From contig JAVXUO010002977.1 of the NCBI GenBank assembly GCA_033065855.1, forward strand, positions 61,873 to 125,872: a stretch of DNA of 64,000 nucleotides, read 5' to 3'. The notes under the pieces are model-generated. The model ran no database searches and was not told where the DNA came from. It was given only the letters and a program-made list of their open reading frames with translations. Shown here piece by piece: positions 23,080-33,300 of this stretch. Positions within the stretch are counted from its first letter, which is position 1; the number at the start of each line of letters is the position of its first letter. The DNA comes from Escallonia rubra (lineage: Eukaryota; Streptophyta; Magnoliopsida; Escalloniales; Escalloniaceae). Made by a program: the position numbers and the translations under genes.

Positions 23080-24410
23080 CCTATTAGGACTGGGACGATG
23101 TTGCATAGCCACCTTGCATACTTGGCACATTGATGAAGCTAGCCTTCAACATCTTCTCAATATCTGCTTTTACTTCGAGGATCACTTGGTTGGACATTCT
23201 CTTTGGCTGCTATTGATACGGCTTGTACCCTTCCTTGAGAGGTAGCATTGTCTATCAAGTCTCTTGGTAGTTCGAACATTTCATGGTATTCTCAGGCAAA
23301 GTTGTCCTTGAACACTAGTAGCAAAAGCATGTATATCGATTCTGTAACTGCGTGGCGGTAGAGAACTTATGTAAGTGTGCCGATGTTCGCCCCTCCTTGC
23401 CTAAATTAACCTCAAGGAACATGTTTTGGACATCGGCACTGAGATCGTGCAACTTATTATTGACCACACTTCATTTGATTTAAACCTTCAAATGACTCTT
23501 CGATGCGCTTTTTAATGTAACTGCATTTGTTTTCATGGTTTGAACTACTTGTGCTAGCCGAACTAAACAACTCGACTTTCCTATCAGGTTTGCATGTACC
23601 TTCCTCGTGCATATCTCTGTCGTTTGCATACCTACCTCGCCCTTTTTTCAGTTTGATTCATAATTCAAAATGCTTTTGGCTTTGTGACTCGATATTAGCC
23701 TGACGATTTCAGCCTTTAGGGTCGTGGGCCAGTTGATTTTTTTTTTTTGGATTATCCTTTCAAGAAAAAAATCCTCACCTAGTCAAGGTATGGTAGAGAA
23801 TAACAAGGCCGGCCTACATGTCTGAGGTCTGGGCTAACATGTTCTTTGATGAGATCTATAAGTTAGTGTTTGTTAAGCATCATTAAGGGATATAAAGGGG
23901 ATCAAAATAATGATAGTACGTCTGAGGGGGGGCCTCCAACCTTATTTTCCCCTTGCCTAGCCTGATCACATTTTGGGTTTAGGACCCCCTAGCCAGTGGC
24001 GAGGCAGCCCTGCTGCTGGTATTTTGCTTCACCAAGTTCATGACCTTATTTAGAAGATCTCTAAACGTGGTTGTGCTCTTAGACATGCTCTTTTGGATGT
24101 ACTCAGACACGCTCATCATCCATAGGACATGTTTATTGCTCAAATCCTCCTTCGCAATGCGGTTTTCCTTTTGATCTCCAAATGGGTTCAACTGATTTTT
24201 CCCCATTTCTCCAATTCTTGCAGGACTTTTGGGTTGGAAGTACTTGCCATATTAGTATTTTGGGGGTTGGGTGCTATAGATTTTTCAAAAGGATTTTGCA
24301 TAGTAATAACCATTTCTACAAAAAGATAGTACAAATGTGTCCCATTAGGCATGTCAAAAGTGTTTGCTTTTGCAACGCTCAAGCACGTGTGCAACTTGTA
24401 ATGTGTGAGA
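23080..24410 (-). pseudogene. Minus-strand Ty3-gypsy remnant (RT start and gag-like part)
   Basis: On the reverse complement, 23300 down to 23080 reads an FKDNFA...H.M block, then LKEGYKPYQ, then RMSNQVILEVKADIEKMLKASFI. This is the start of the Ty3-gypsy reverse transcriptase domain and resembles the Tat/Ogre type. It is frameshifted and stops before the catalytic motifs. Further upstream on the same strand (24394-23979) two overlapping hydrophilic frames (PNPQNTNMASTSNPKVLQELEKWGK, then a MMSVSEYIQKSMSKSTTTFRDLL region) look like part of a gag but cannot be assigned. Orientation is opposite to the neighbouring LTR at 21132, so it is a separate insertion or an inverted piece. Confidence 0.55.
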
Positions 24411-26020
24411 TTTTTTTATGTCGCAAGCATGCCAAGTCCTAACGGGATCACGTTTGATACACAATGGAGATATGTTAAGCAGTCTGGCGTTTATGAGGAA
24501 AATGCTCACTCTCACTTATTTTCAAATGGTCTATGAGGACTTGAGAATATTCTCAGAGTTTTTTTAGCCTAATGCTTTAGGACTTATTTCATGCTATCTA
24601 TGTTATCGCTACTCCAACTATTAATCAGACCAAGCATAAATAATGTAATGAATAAAGTCAGTCTACCTTCGTGGTGCTTGTATTGAGCGACTCAGTAGAA
24701 ATGATTATACTCCGAGCATACAAAGCACTTGACTCAGACATTAAATACACTTTGAGGATTGTCTGGATGAGGTGAACCGTTAGTCTGATGTTCTACCCTA
24801 TCTTAAGATAAACCCGTTTACTTAAGGTAAATAAAAGTTTGAGCTATGTGATAGTTTGTGTTGCAATGATGAAGATGATTAGTTAAGACAACATTCGTTT
24901 CTTTTATAGATGATTTGTAATAATTTGGCCTCCAAACGATCTAATTAGGAGCTGCCACGTTTCTTCGTGCATGCTTGCTTTGTTGCTCTGTACATCCCAA
25001 GCTTCCAGGACAATCCAATCTAGAGCTGCCAGAAGTCTAAGCATACCTGTTTTACCATTTTTTTTTACTCACCCAAGCTCTTTTCAGTGATCTACTCTTG
25101 CCACATGTTGGGATTAGATAGGACCTCATATTACCTTCTAAACTAAGTTCTCATCCGGCCCTTGTTGCATTTTTTTACAACTCCCCTCTTGATATCACGT
25201 AGCATGCATGTGTAAGAACTTTAGGCTCTATGTCAACGAGCCATATGTCTTTCCCATGCCCAGAACTTGCCACATATTGTTTATCCGTTGTTATCTTTGA
25301 TTTGACCGTGTCATTTGAAAATCACCAACTTGCTTACTCGATTGCCTATTCGTGTTGGGACAAATGCCCTCAACTAGTGACTTGTTCTTAGAATGATTCC
25401 TCGTCAATTGATGATGTGGTATGCTTAAAGCCTACAGTTGTATCAGCCCGACCTAGACTGATACGTGTATTATCTTCTAAGTTGTAAACATATAATCAAA
25501 CACCTAGCCTCACATACTTGAATGCCTTGACGCCTAGTTGTACGAATCACGCCTAAGTATATGCATAGCCAAATGCCTAACCATTCACGATCAATCGCCT
25601 TTCCTCCCATAGTCGTATTTGCATCAACGCCTAGTTGAATGCCTTGATGCATAATTGTACAAAATTGTGACTTATTAAGCTATTGTGATTATTTTTCAGA
25701 TCAATTGGTTTTATAAGAATATGGTGGTTGTTTGACTAATTGGTAGTGGCCAATCTAGTAACTGAGATGAGGCATGGGTTGGAGGGAGAGAGAATGAGTT
25801 GTTGGGTGGTTGGGAGATCTATGATTTATTGGGACTGATGTGTGATGTGGCAGCGAAAGTTAGACGTCGGGGTGATCGGCGATAGGGAGAAGAACTTATG
25901 GTGTCATTTGGTGTCAACTTTCACAAGGTGGTGGTGATTGCCTGTGTTCTAAGAGAGAATGAGATGTGTTACGAAATCGCTCTAGATAAATATGTATAGA
26001 ACACGATAACCAAATAAGAA
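24411..26020. other. Intergenic, nothing recognised
   Basis: I see no supported gene, TIR or LTR. A weak internal repeat (GCCTAGTTG, then AATGCCTTGA) occurs twice in 25510-25660. Confidence 0.4.
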
Positions 26021-26262
26021 AACACAAGAAAACTGAGAGAACTCAAATCCACTTTGCACAAGTCAGATTTACAACGCTCCTTCACGTGTATCTCTCAACT
26101 GTTTTCCTACTCTCCAAGAATGACTCTTCTTTTTTTCTTTCCTACTCAAAGAGAAGATCACTGCTTTCCTACTCAAATAAGGACTCTTCTCTTTTGGTTT
26201 CCTACTCAAAGAAAGATTATCCTCTCTTGCCCTTAAACACAATACAAGACACCTTACTTATA
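26020..26262 (-). repeat. Inverted LTR-like fragment
   Basis: The reverse complement of about 26085-26262 matches 27884-28045 closely: AAGTATAAGTAAGGTGTCTTG, then GTGTTTAAGGGCAAGAGAGGAT, then several TTTGAGTAGGAAA units. In minus orientation it extends (26085 to 26020) into TTGAGTTCTCTCAGTTTTCTTG-like sequence that could be LTR R/U5. It abuts the gypsy gag fragment at about 26263. It is therefore an LTR-like piece opposite in orientation to the one downstream. Confidence 0.65.
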
Positions 26263-27535
26263 CTTTGAAACACTTGACATCGACGACGAGGAGGAAAAGA
26301 TGCATACGGTGGTCATGTACCTTACGGATACAGCTGCCTCATGGTAGAGGCATCGCTATACGGATGGGTGCGACGTCAAAACATGGGAGAAGTTCAAGCG
26401 TGAACTACAAAGGCAATTCTATCTAGAGAGCGCCGACGATATGGCGATGATCAACCTTCGACAGCTAAGGCAGAAGGGGAGCATCCGCGAGTATGTGAAA
26501 GAGTACTTGGCTTTAATACTCGAAATATCAGAGATGTCTGAGAGGCAACGACTATGCTTCTTCGTTGACGGGTTGCAGCAGTGGGTTTGCCATAGAGTTG
26601 CGGCGAAGGGAACCTCACGACTTGACTTCTGTCATGGCGATTGTCGAGAGATTGAAAGACTTCAAGCAAGGTGAGAGGTTGAGATCTCCAAGGCACGAGC
26701 GTGCCAAAGATGGGGGAGACGGTAGGTCGAAGAATGGCTCGCCCAAGGCAATTGATGATGAGTGGAGTGGGGACGAGGGACGTTGCCGCCGTCATAAGGA
26801 GGAGAAGAACCACAAGGGAAGTCACAAGCGGGGTGACTCTTGTGACCATAAGGCTCATGTGGGGCCTAGAGGAGGATGCTTTTACTGTGCAGGTCCGCAT
26901 TACAGAAGGGATTATCCACACAAGGGCAAGATGATTATGTTCATCGAGAAGCAAAAAGGCAGTATGGGGGATTCTTCCAGTAGTGACGGGGAGGCACGCA
27001 TGGGGGCATTGTGGATGGTCAATGAGTTCATGCAGAAGTCGAAGGAAGGAATTGCCAAGAGGAAGAAGAGCAAGAAGAGACAGGGCTTGCTCTACGCAAC
27101 AGTGGACGTTGTCGAGAAGACTCAAGAAGCGCTTGTGGATACCTGGGCTACCCACAATTTCATGAGTCCAAGGGTTGCTAAGTGGCTTAGGCTAAAACCA
27201 ACTAAGGATAGGAGTTGGTTCAAGGCCGTGAATGCCGATGAGCGATCGACGAAGAGAGTCGTCAAGAACATCGATTTGAGGATCGACAGATGGATAGGAA
27301 AGGTCGACTTCAACATCATCGAGATGGATGAGCTTGGGGTGGTGCTTGGGATGGACTTCATGGAGAAGTCAAGCGCTACACTCAATCCATATTGTGGGGT
27401 GATGATGATGGCGGGTGAAGAAGGCCAACCGGAGTGGATGATCCCGTTGGTGTCCAAGGATGGGGCTGACGCACGTAAGGGGATTACTGTGTTACAGCTG
27501 GACAAGGGATCAGTGCTATGTTACGGTGAGTGAAA
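26263..27535 (+). pseudogene. Ty3-gypsy gag-protease fragment
   Basis: The frame at about 26263-26670 gives the middle and C-terminal part of a Ty3-gypsy Gag: YLTDTAASW with an in-frame TAG, W.KFKRELQRQFY, LRQLRQKGSIREYVKEYLALILEIS, and RLCFFVDGLQ. It shifts frame near 26600 into an ORF to 27533. That ORF holds a knuckle CFYCAGPHYRRDYP (about 26877-26918) with its last cysteine replaced by tyrosine, then an acidic protease-like domain with VDTWATHNF (about 27133-27160), where the usual active-site glycine is tryptophan, and LGMDFMEKSSATLNP. No RT follows. The N-terminal half of Gag is missing. Confidence 0.85.
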
Positions 27536-27635
27536 GATGAGGCTGATGACAGCGCAGTTGATATGCTCACGAAGACAGTCATGACAGTTAAGTTCAAGCA
27601 TTGCTTGAGCTTGATTCATCATCTTTCTTGCTAAG
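27536..27635 (+). pseudogene. Ty1-copia RNase H C-terminal tail fused behind gypsy protease
   Basis: Immediately after the gypsy frame stops, the sequence reads KDEADDSAVDMLTKTVMTVKFKHCLSL and ends with TAA at about 27633. ADMLTK..P..KFKHCL is the conserved end of the Ty1-copia RNase H domain. It is followed by GGTGGAG-rich 3' UTR and a copia-type polypurine tract before the LTR at 27758. Gypsy and copia parts have therefore been joined in one element. Confidence 0.75.
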
Positions 27636-27757
27636 TTTAAGGTGGAGTGCATCCCTACCTTTAAAGGGAATGCAAGGTGGAGTACATGACGAAGGTACTG
27701 AAAGCATATTACACTTTCCTTATGGAGTGGTTTGTTAATACAAGCCAAGGTGGAGAT

Positions 27758-28169
27758 TGTTGATATATGTCTTGTATTTATGTCCCACATTGGTTACTCA
27801 AAGAAGGTTGCAACTTGGCCCTTAGTATATAAGACATCTTGTCCCACATTGCTTGGAGAGAGAAGATCACTGCTTTCTCCAAGTATAAGTAAGGTGTCTT
27901 GTATTGTGTTTAAGGGCAAGAGAGGATAGTCTTTCTTTGAGTAGGAAACCAAAAGAGAAGAGTCCTTATTTGAGTAGGCAAATAAAAGAGACGAGAGTCT
28001 TTCTTTGAGTAGGAAAGAAAGAAAGAAGAGTCCTTACTTATACTTAGAGATAAACATTGATCTTCTCTTTCTAAGCAATGTGGGACAAGATATCTTATAT
28101 ACTAAGGGCCAAGTTGTAACCTTTTTTGAGTAACCAATGTGGGACATAAATATAAGACATATATCAACA
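27758..28169. repeat. Palindromic LTR-like segment, 412 bp
   Basis: It begins TGTTGATATATG and ends with the exact inverse CATATATCAACA. The outer 130-135 bp on each side are inverted copies of one another with about ten differences, including GTCCCACATTG twice per arm and TATATAAG. The middle 150 bp hold TTTGAGTAGGAAA repeats. AGAT flanks both sides (27754-27757, 28170-28173). A purine tract AAGGTGGAGA abuts the left end, as before a copia 3' LTR. It can be read as two LTRs fused head-to-head or as a MITE-like foldback. Confidence 0.75.
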
Positions 28170-28173
28170 AGAT

Positions 28174-30087
28174 GAGAGTGACTTGCCTTTGACCAAAAAG
28201 AAAGAGATGAACCAACCAAACACGAGGGTAAACATGGAAGAATGATAAACATTTTTTTATCTAAAAAGGAAAGGGAGAAATAATTTTTGTACAGTCAAAA
28301 AGAGAAATTCGATCAATATTTCTTTGATATAGATATTAAATGTTATTTTTTAAATTGGGGCCCTCACGACTAGCTCTGTTTGAAAACGTTTTCGTTTTAA
28401 GTTTTTTCTCTAGTCTACAAAACTGGATAAAATAAACGCGTTGGACAAACAGTTTCATTTTTTTTCTTCAATTTTGAAAATCAGTTTTTAAAATAGGACT
28501 GTTTTTTAAAACTCTCATTTAGGAGTTTTGGGTTTTCAATTTTGAGACCACCACCACATCCACCGCCACTGCCTACCGTCGGTTTGACAGCTGGCGACCA
28601 CCGCCAGTCGGCCGGCAGCCATCGCCAGAGGGCCATAGCTGCCGGCCACTGCCACCACCCCGCCGGCCACCACCACAAAAAAAAAAACTCAAAATATAAA
28701 CTGGGTAATTAAACACCAATTTATTTTTGTAAGAAAAAAAAAATTAAATAAACTGGTTTTGATTTTTTATTTTTTTGAAAACAGAAAGCCAAAATTGGAA
28801 GTGATTTTAAAGGTTACCTAAGAAAGTGGCCATGTTTTTACAATTAATTAAATTCACAAAACTAATAAAGGTAATTTTTTTTTACATAATTTAGAAACTA
28901 ATTTTCTGAATTTTGGCTTAATTTTAATTATTACAAAGTATATCCAATTTAACGAAATCACAAAACTTACATATAAGATTTAGAAGAAAAAGATTAGGTG
29001 TTTTTATTAATGTAACTTTCAAGTAGAACGGAGAAATCTCATTTTTACTTGAAAATAAATCTAACCCTTTAAACATAAAAAACAGTGATTTGTAGATTGT
29101 AAAAAACTTATGATAAAGGAATATAGATAAATAAATTCATTTGATGGGGCTTTGACAATCAATAAAATCCTCAACAATAATAAGGCTACTTAGCAAGCCT
29201 TATATAAAGATTAATTATAACCATTAGGGCTTAACAATTACTCCGTAACTAATATGAATACTCCCAAGAACAATAAATAATATGGAGACAAAAAACTATA
29301 CATTGAAATGAAATTATATACTAATTTAAACAACATATATTTTAAGTAAAAAATTTCAAGTTGAAAGAAAGTTTTATTTCATTTGAAAGTAAACATGACC
29401 AACATAATACGAAAAATAATAGGTTTTGAACTTGATTGACTCATGACATAATAAATAATTTATTTGAAATCATAATTAGGAAAACATAACTTCTTTTTGC
29501 TGAACTTCTGTCATTACCGAATAAACTTTGTAATATCAGTGCATTTAATATGAAAAGCTGAAGACATGCAACCTTTGTCTTCATGGTGTTTAGACGTCTC
29601 AGTCTCGTTTGGCATTACATTCCACCAAAACTAACAAAGATACGCAAAAAAATGATCGAAAATGGTGACAAAAATATTTTGAAGCCCATGCTTTGAAGTT
29701 GGTTTACAAAATTGCAAACTAAAAGCTTTACCATATGTGACGTTACTAGCTTAAATTACTTCAAAATAATTATACCGCATATATTATAATATACTCATAG
29801 GGAAAATAAGAAGCTTTTCATAAATTAGTGGTGCTTAGTCTTGGTGTCAATAAAGATTTCAGATGTAAATCATTAGCGCTAAGTGTCGCCAAATGTGTTT
29901 ATAGAATAAGGATATCAGAGGCTAAAAAAAAAAAAAGCATATTAATGTGCGGAAATATTTAAGTCCCATTTTCTGTCTCCAACAAAGGCTTTGCAAGTGT
30001 AGTTGCCAGAAATTGCATTAACATAGCTTGTACATTGAGCTCATCAGATTAAGCAGCCGGGACTGCAGGCAGAATCGGACGGCGACA
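28174..30087. other. Intergenic and NDUFA13 upstream region
   Basis: This is AT-rich sequence with long A and T runs. A CCACCGCC-rich patch at 28545-28675 yields only low-complexity minus-strand frames. The last 100 bp (29980-30087) become GC-richer and would be the NDUFA13 5' UTR and proximal promoter. I see no clear TATA box at the expected distance, which is common in housekeeping genes. Confidence 0.4.
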
Positions 30088-30302
30088 ATGACGGAGGCGG
30101 TGATAAGGACGAAACCCGGGATGACGAGCGTCAAGGACATGCCGGTCCTTCAAGATGGGCCTCCGCCGGGCGGGTTCGCCCCGGTCCGGTACGCCCGGCG
30201 GATCCCCAACAAGGGCCCCAGCGCCGTCGCCATGTTCCTCGCCACCTTCGGCGCCTTCTCTTGGGGCATGTACCAGGTCGGCCAGGGCAACAAGATCCGA
30301 AG
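30088..30302 (+). CDS. NDUFA13: NDUFA13 exon 1 (coding part)
   Basis: It runs from ATG to the split arginine codon AG, followed by GTAATC. It encodes residues 1-71 and part of 72, including the membrane helix. It is strongly GC-biased at the third codon position. Confidence 0.95.
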
Positions 30303-33300
30303 GTAATCATTAGAAGAAAAACCATACACACAACATGTTTGGTCTTGAATTGGTGTTACAATAGGTAGACTTATGGGTTAACTTGTGTCACTGGATCCCA
30401 GCCAATTTCTCACCCCTTTCGATTCTACAAGAGACGCGCGCGCGCGCGCACACACACACACTCCTAAGTATTTATGGTCTTGTGAGAGTGTGATTTTTGG
30501 TTGAATTGGTACGATACTTCATGGATTGACTTATTGGTTCCTTTTGTGTTTGTGGGTCATAACCACACAGAAATAGCTGGTATTGCGGGTGTGTCTGATT
30601 TTTTATTGAGTCGGGGTATTGCTTGACGAATTGAATTATTGGTTTGTTTATGTTTGTGGGCCTTAACCAATTTCTCACCCCTTTCAGTTCTACAACTACA
30701 TACACACGCACATTTAGACATTGCTGGTCTTGTGGGTGTCTCTGTGTTGTGATTGAATTGGGGTATCTGACAAATTGACTTATTGTTTTGATTATGTGAT
30801 TGAGTTCTACAACCAATTTCTCATCCCTTTAAGTTCTACAACCCACAGTCAACACATATAAACGTAGATGTAGCTGGTACTATAGGGGTTTCTGATTTGT
30901 GATTGAGTGGAAGTTATAACAAACTGACTTAAATTTTCATTTCTGTATGCGGGTGTTACGGATTTTCGAATGTGCATGACTGGAATGTACGTGGTGTTAT
31001 TTCTTCAAGTATTTTATGTAGAAAATGAAATGAGTTGTAGTCATACTTTCCATTGTTTTGGTATAAGAATTGCACACGGTAGTAAGGGTTAGAAGAAAAA
31101 ATGATGATGGGATGGGATTTGAATGTCTGACTTTGGGCCTGCAAATTAACAATTGTTGAACAACAGGGGTGTGTTAGTTCTAGATGCTAGGTTTTGTGTG
31201 ACTGAGATTTGCGTGAATCATGATGCCCGTAAATGTTTCCTTGATGAGACTAGTGCAGCTCGTAATTCCTCTTAGTGATCAAGGTCCCAAAAGTATATTG
31301 ATACGGAATGGGTGGATGACCTTTTGACGATTTTGCGGGCCCCGGCTTGATTTATAATAAGCGCTTATTGGAAGCAGCTGTGTTATAGAACTAGGGTCTT
31401 CTGTGCTTGTGACATTGACAAAAGGTTTTGGAAACATTTCCATGATGAGATTGTACAATTACGACCTACTATTCTTGAATCTTGATAGAGAAACTTGTTG
31501 GAAAGCCACTTAGGACTTTAATTTTAGCTAAACTGAGATGTGCTTTTATAGGGTTAATTGACTAAATATGCCTGAACTTATGGCATTTTTGCTGATTAAA
31601 ATACCAATCTACCAAAATAGCATTTTATACATCAACCTATACCTATAGCACGTCATGCAAAAGTTTATCTTCCGTCCAATTTATTGAAACAATGTAAGGT
31701 TTGTATAATTATACCCCAAAATAGTGAGGGTAAGGTGGTGAAATCGCAGGGGTATGTTCTGGAGGGAAAATTAGCCGTCAATCTAGTAGTGTCGTGTTGG
31801 GGAAGGGGTCATTGGTTGGGGAATGTGGTTGCTGATGGGTGTGTGCGTGTGTGCAGTGTTGGTGTGTGGTGGTGGAGGTGGAATCGGGGTTGTGGAGGGA
31901 GGGAGGGATCAACAATGTGTGGTGTGGCTGGGGAAGGGGGTGGTTGTAGGGGAAGGCCAGGGAACCTGGTGGGTGTTGGGTTTGTGTCTCATTGTGTGTG
32001 CAGGGTGGATGTGGTGGGGCGGTATCGAGCGTGGGTGTGTGGCCGGAGAATCTGGTGGGTTATGGGTGTGTTTGTTTGATTGTTGCAAGGTGGGTGTGCT
32101 GGTGCCCCGGGGTGGGGGGGGGGGGGGTTATAGTGTATGTATCGTGTGTTGTTGGGTGGAGGGGGCGGCGGCTCTCCATTTTTTAGGCATACATGTGTCG
32201 TTTCAAAATTTATTCCCTCACATTTTGGTTACATTTATGCCCTAGAAATAAGTAAACCGACCAAAAGACACCCCCAATTAACAGAAAAACTAATGGGGTT
32301 ACCCCACAAAATCTTGCGATAGGTTGATGTATAAGATTGCTATTTTGGTAGGTTGCGTGTTAATTTGCAAACGTGCCGTATGTTGGGATATATATAGTCA
32401 ATTGTGGTAACACTCTTTTAAGTGTTACACCGGTGAACCATTTGTAGAGATTGCTATCTAATGTGCACTGAACTCCAAGTACCAATATATATGATGTGAC
32501 ACTGTACTGCTAAAATGTCTAAAGTCCAAAACTGATACTATATTTCATTTTTCTCGTCTTGTATGGGTACAAGTACAACACAGAAAGCTCCTTGGAGAAT
32601 TTGTTGAGAGAAAATTGGATGGTATTAACTTGCTTTCTCACTTCATCTGTTATAGGGTGCCTTGGTCATACAACCTTGCTCTGAACAATCGACCTTCATG
32701 AAAGTCAATTTGGCCCGTCATTAAATGTTCTGGAATTCTTTATCATGATTTCTGGCTTGCCAAAGATTTAATGACTTTATACCACTTTGACTACGTGCAC
32801 GAACCCTAGGATATGCACTTGACAAACAAGCTTCTAGAGTGAGTTTGTGGATGAGTTGCTCAGGTGTTTCAACAACTTGTTTGGATCTTACCACTTGTTC
32901 AGAAATCCATTAGGTGCCCATTCTTATACAAAAGAGCACTAGGGATCTGTGGTTGGATGGCTTGAATGCTGGGGGAAAGTGCAAATAATTTATGAGGTTA
33001 ACCCTGCTTGAAGGCGCTTTATCCGGTTCACAAGAATTAAACTGTGTGCTCATAGTGGGGTGCTTCTTGTGTACTCTTACCATTGGAGGTTTGGCGTAAA
33101 CAGCGCAATGGGATACCTCAACCTGAAAAGCTTTTCAGGTTGAGTTTTCTTACTACCTGGTTTCGGAGCCGCCTTATTCTCAACATTGTCGACATATTCA
33201 CTCTGGGTTGTTTTAGTAGTCCCACCATTGGTCAACGTGCCTGAGGTTCGGTATCCCCTTTGCTGAGATGCAAGGATTTCAAACAGAGGCTTAAAGGCAT

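Noticed and set aside
26451..27505. Minus-strand ORFs of 234 and 127 codons
   Set aside because: They are antisense shadows of the gypsy gag-protease fragment, which has recognisable motifs on the plus strand.
30028..30087. Upstream extension of the NDUFA13 frame
   Set aside because: The extension begins at TTG, not ATG, and adds residues absent from the family; ATG at 30088 gives the expected start.
31684..32322. Plus-strand ORFs of 60-140 codons
   Set aside because: They translate the G-rich core of a TIR element; composition is Gly/Val/Trp/Cys with no domain.
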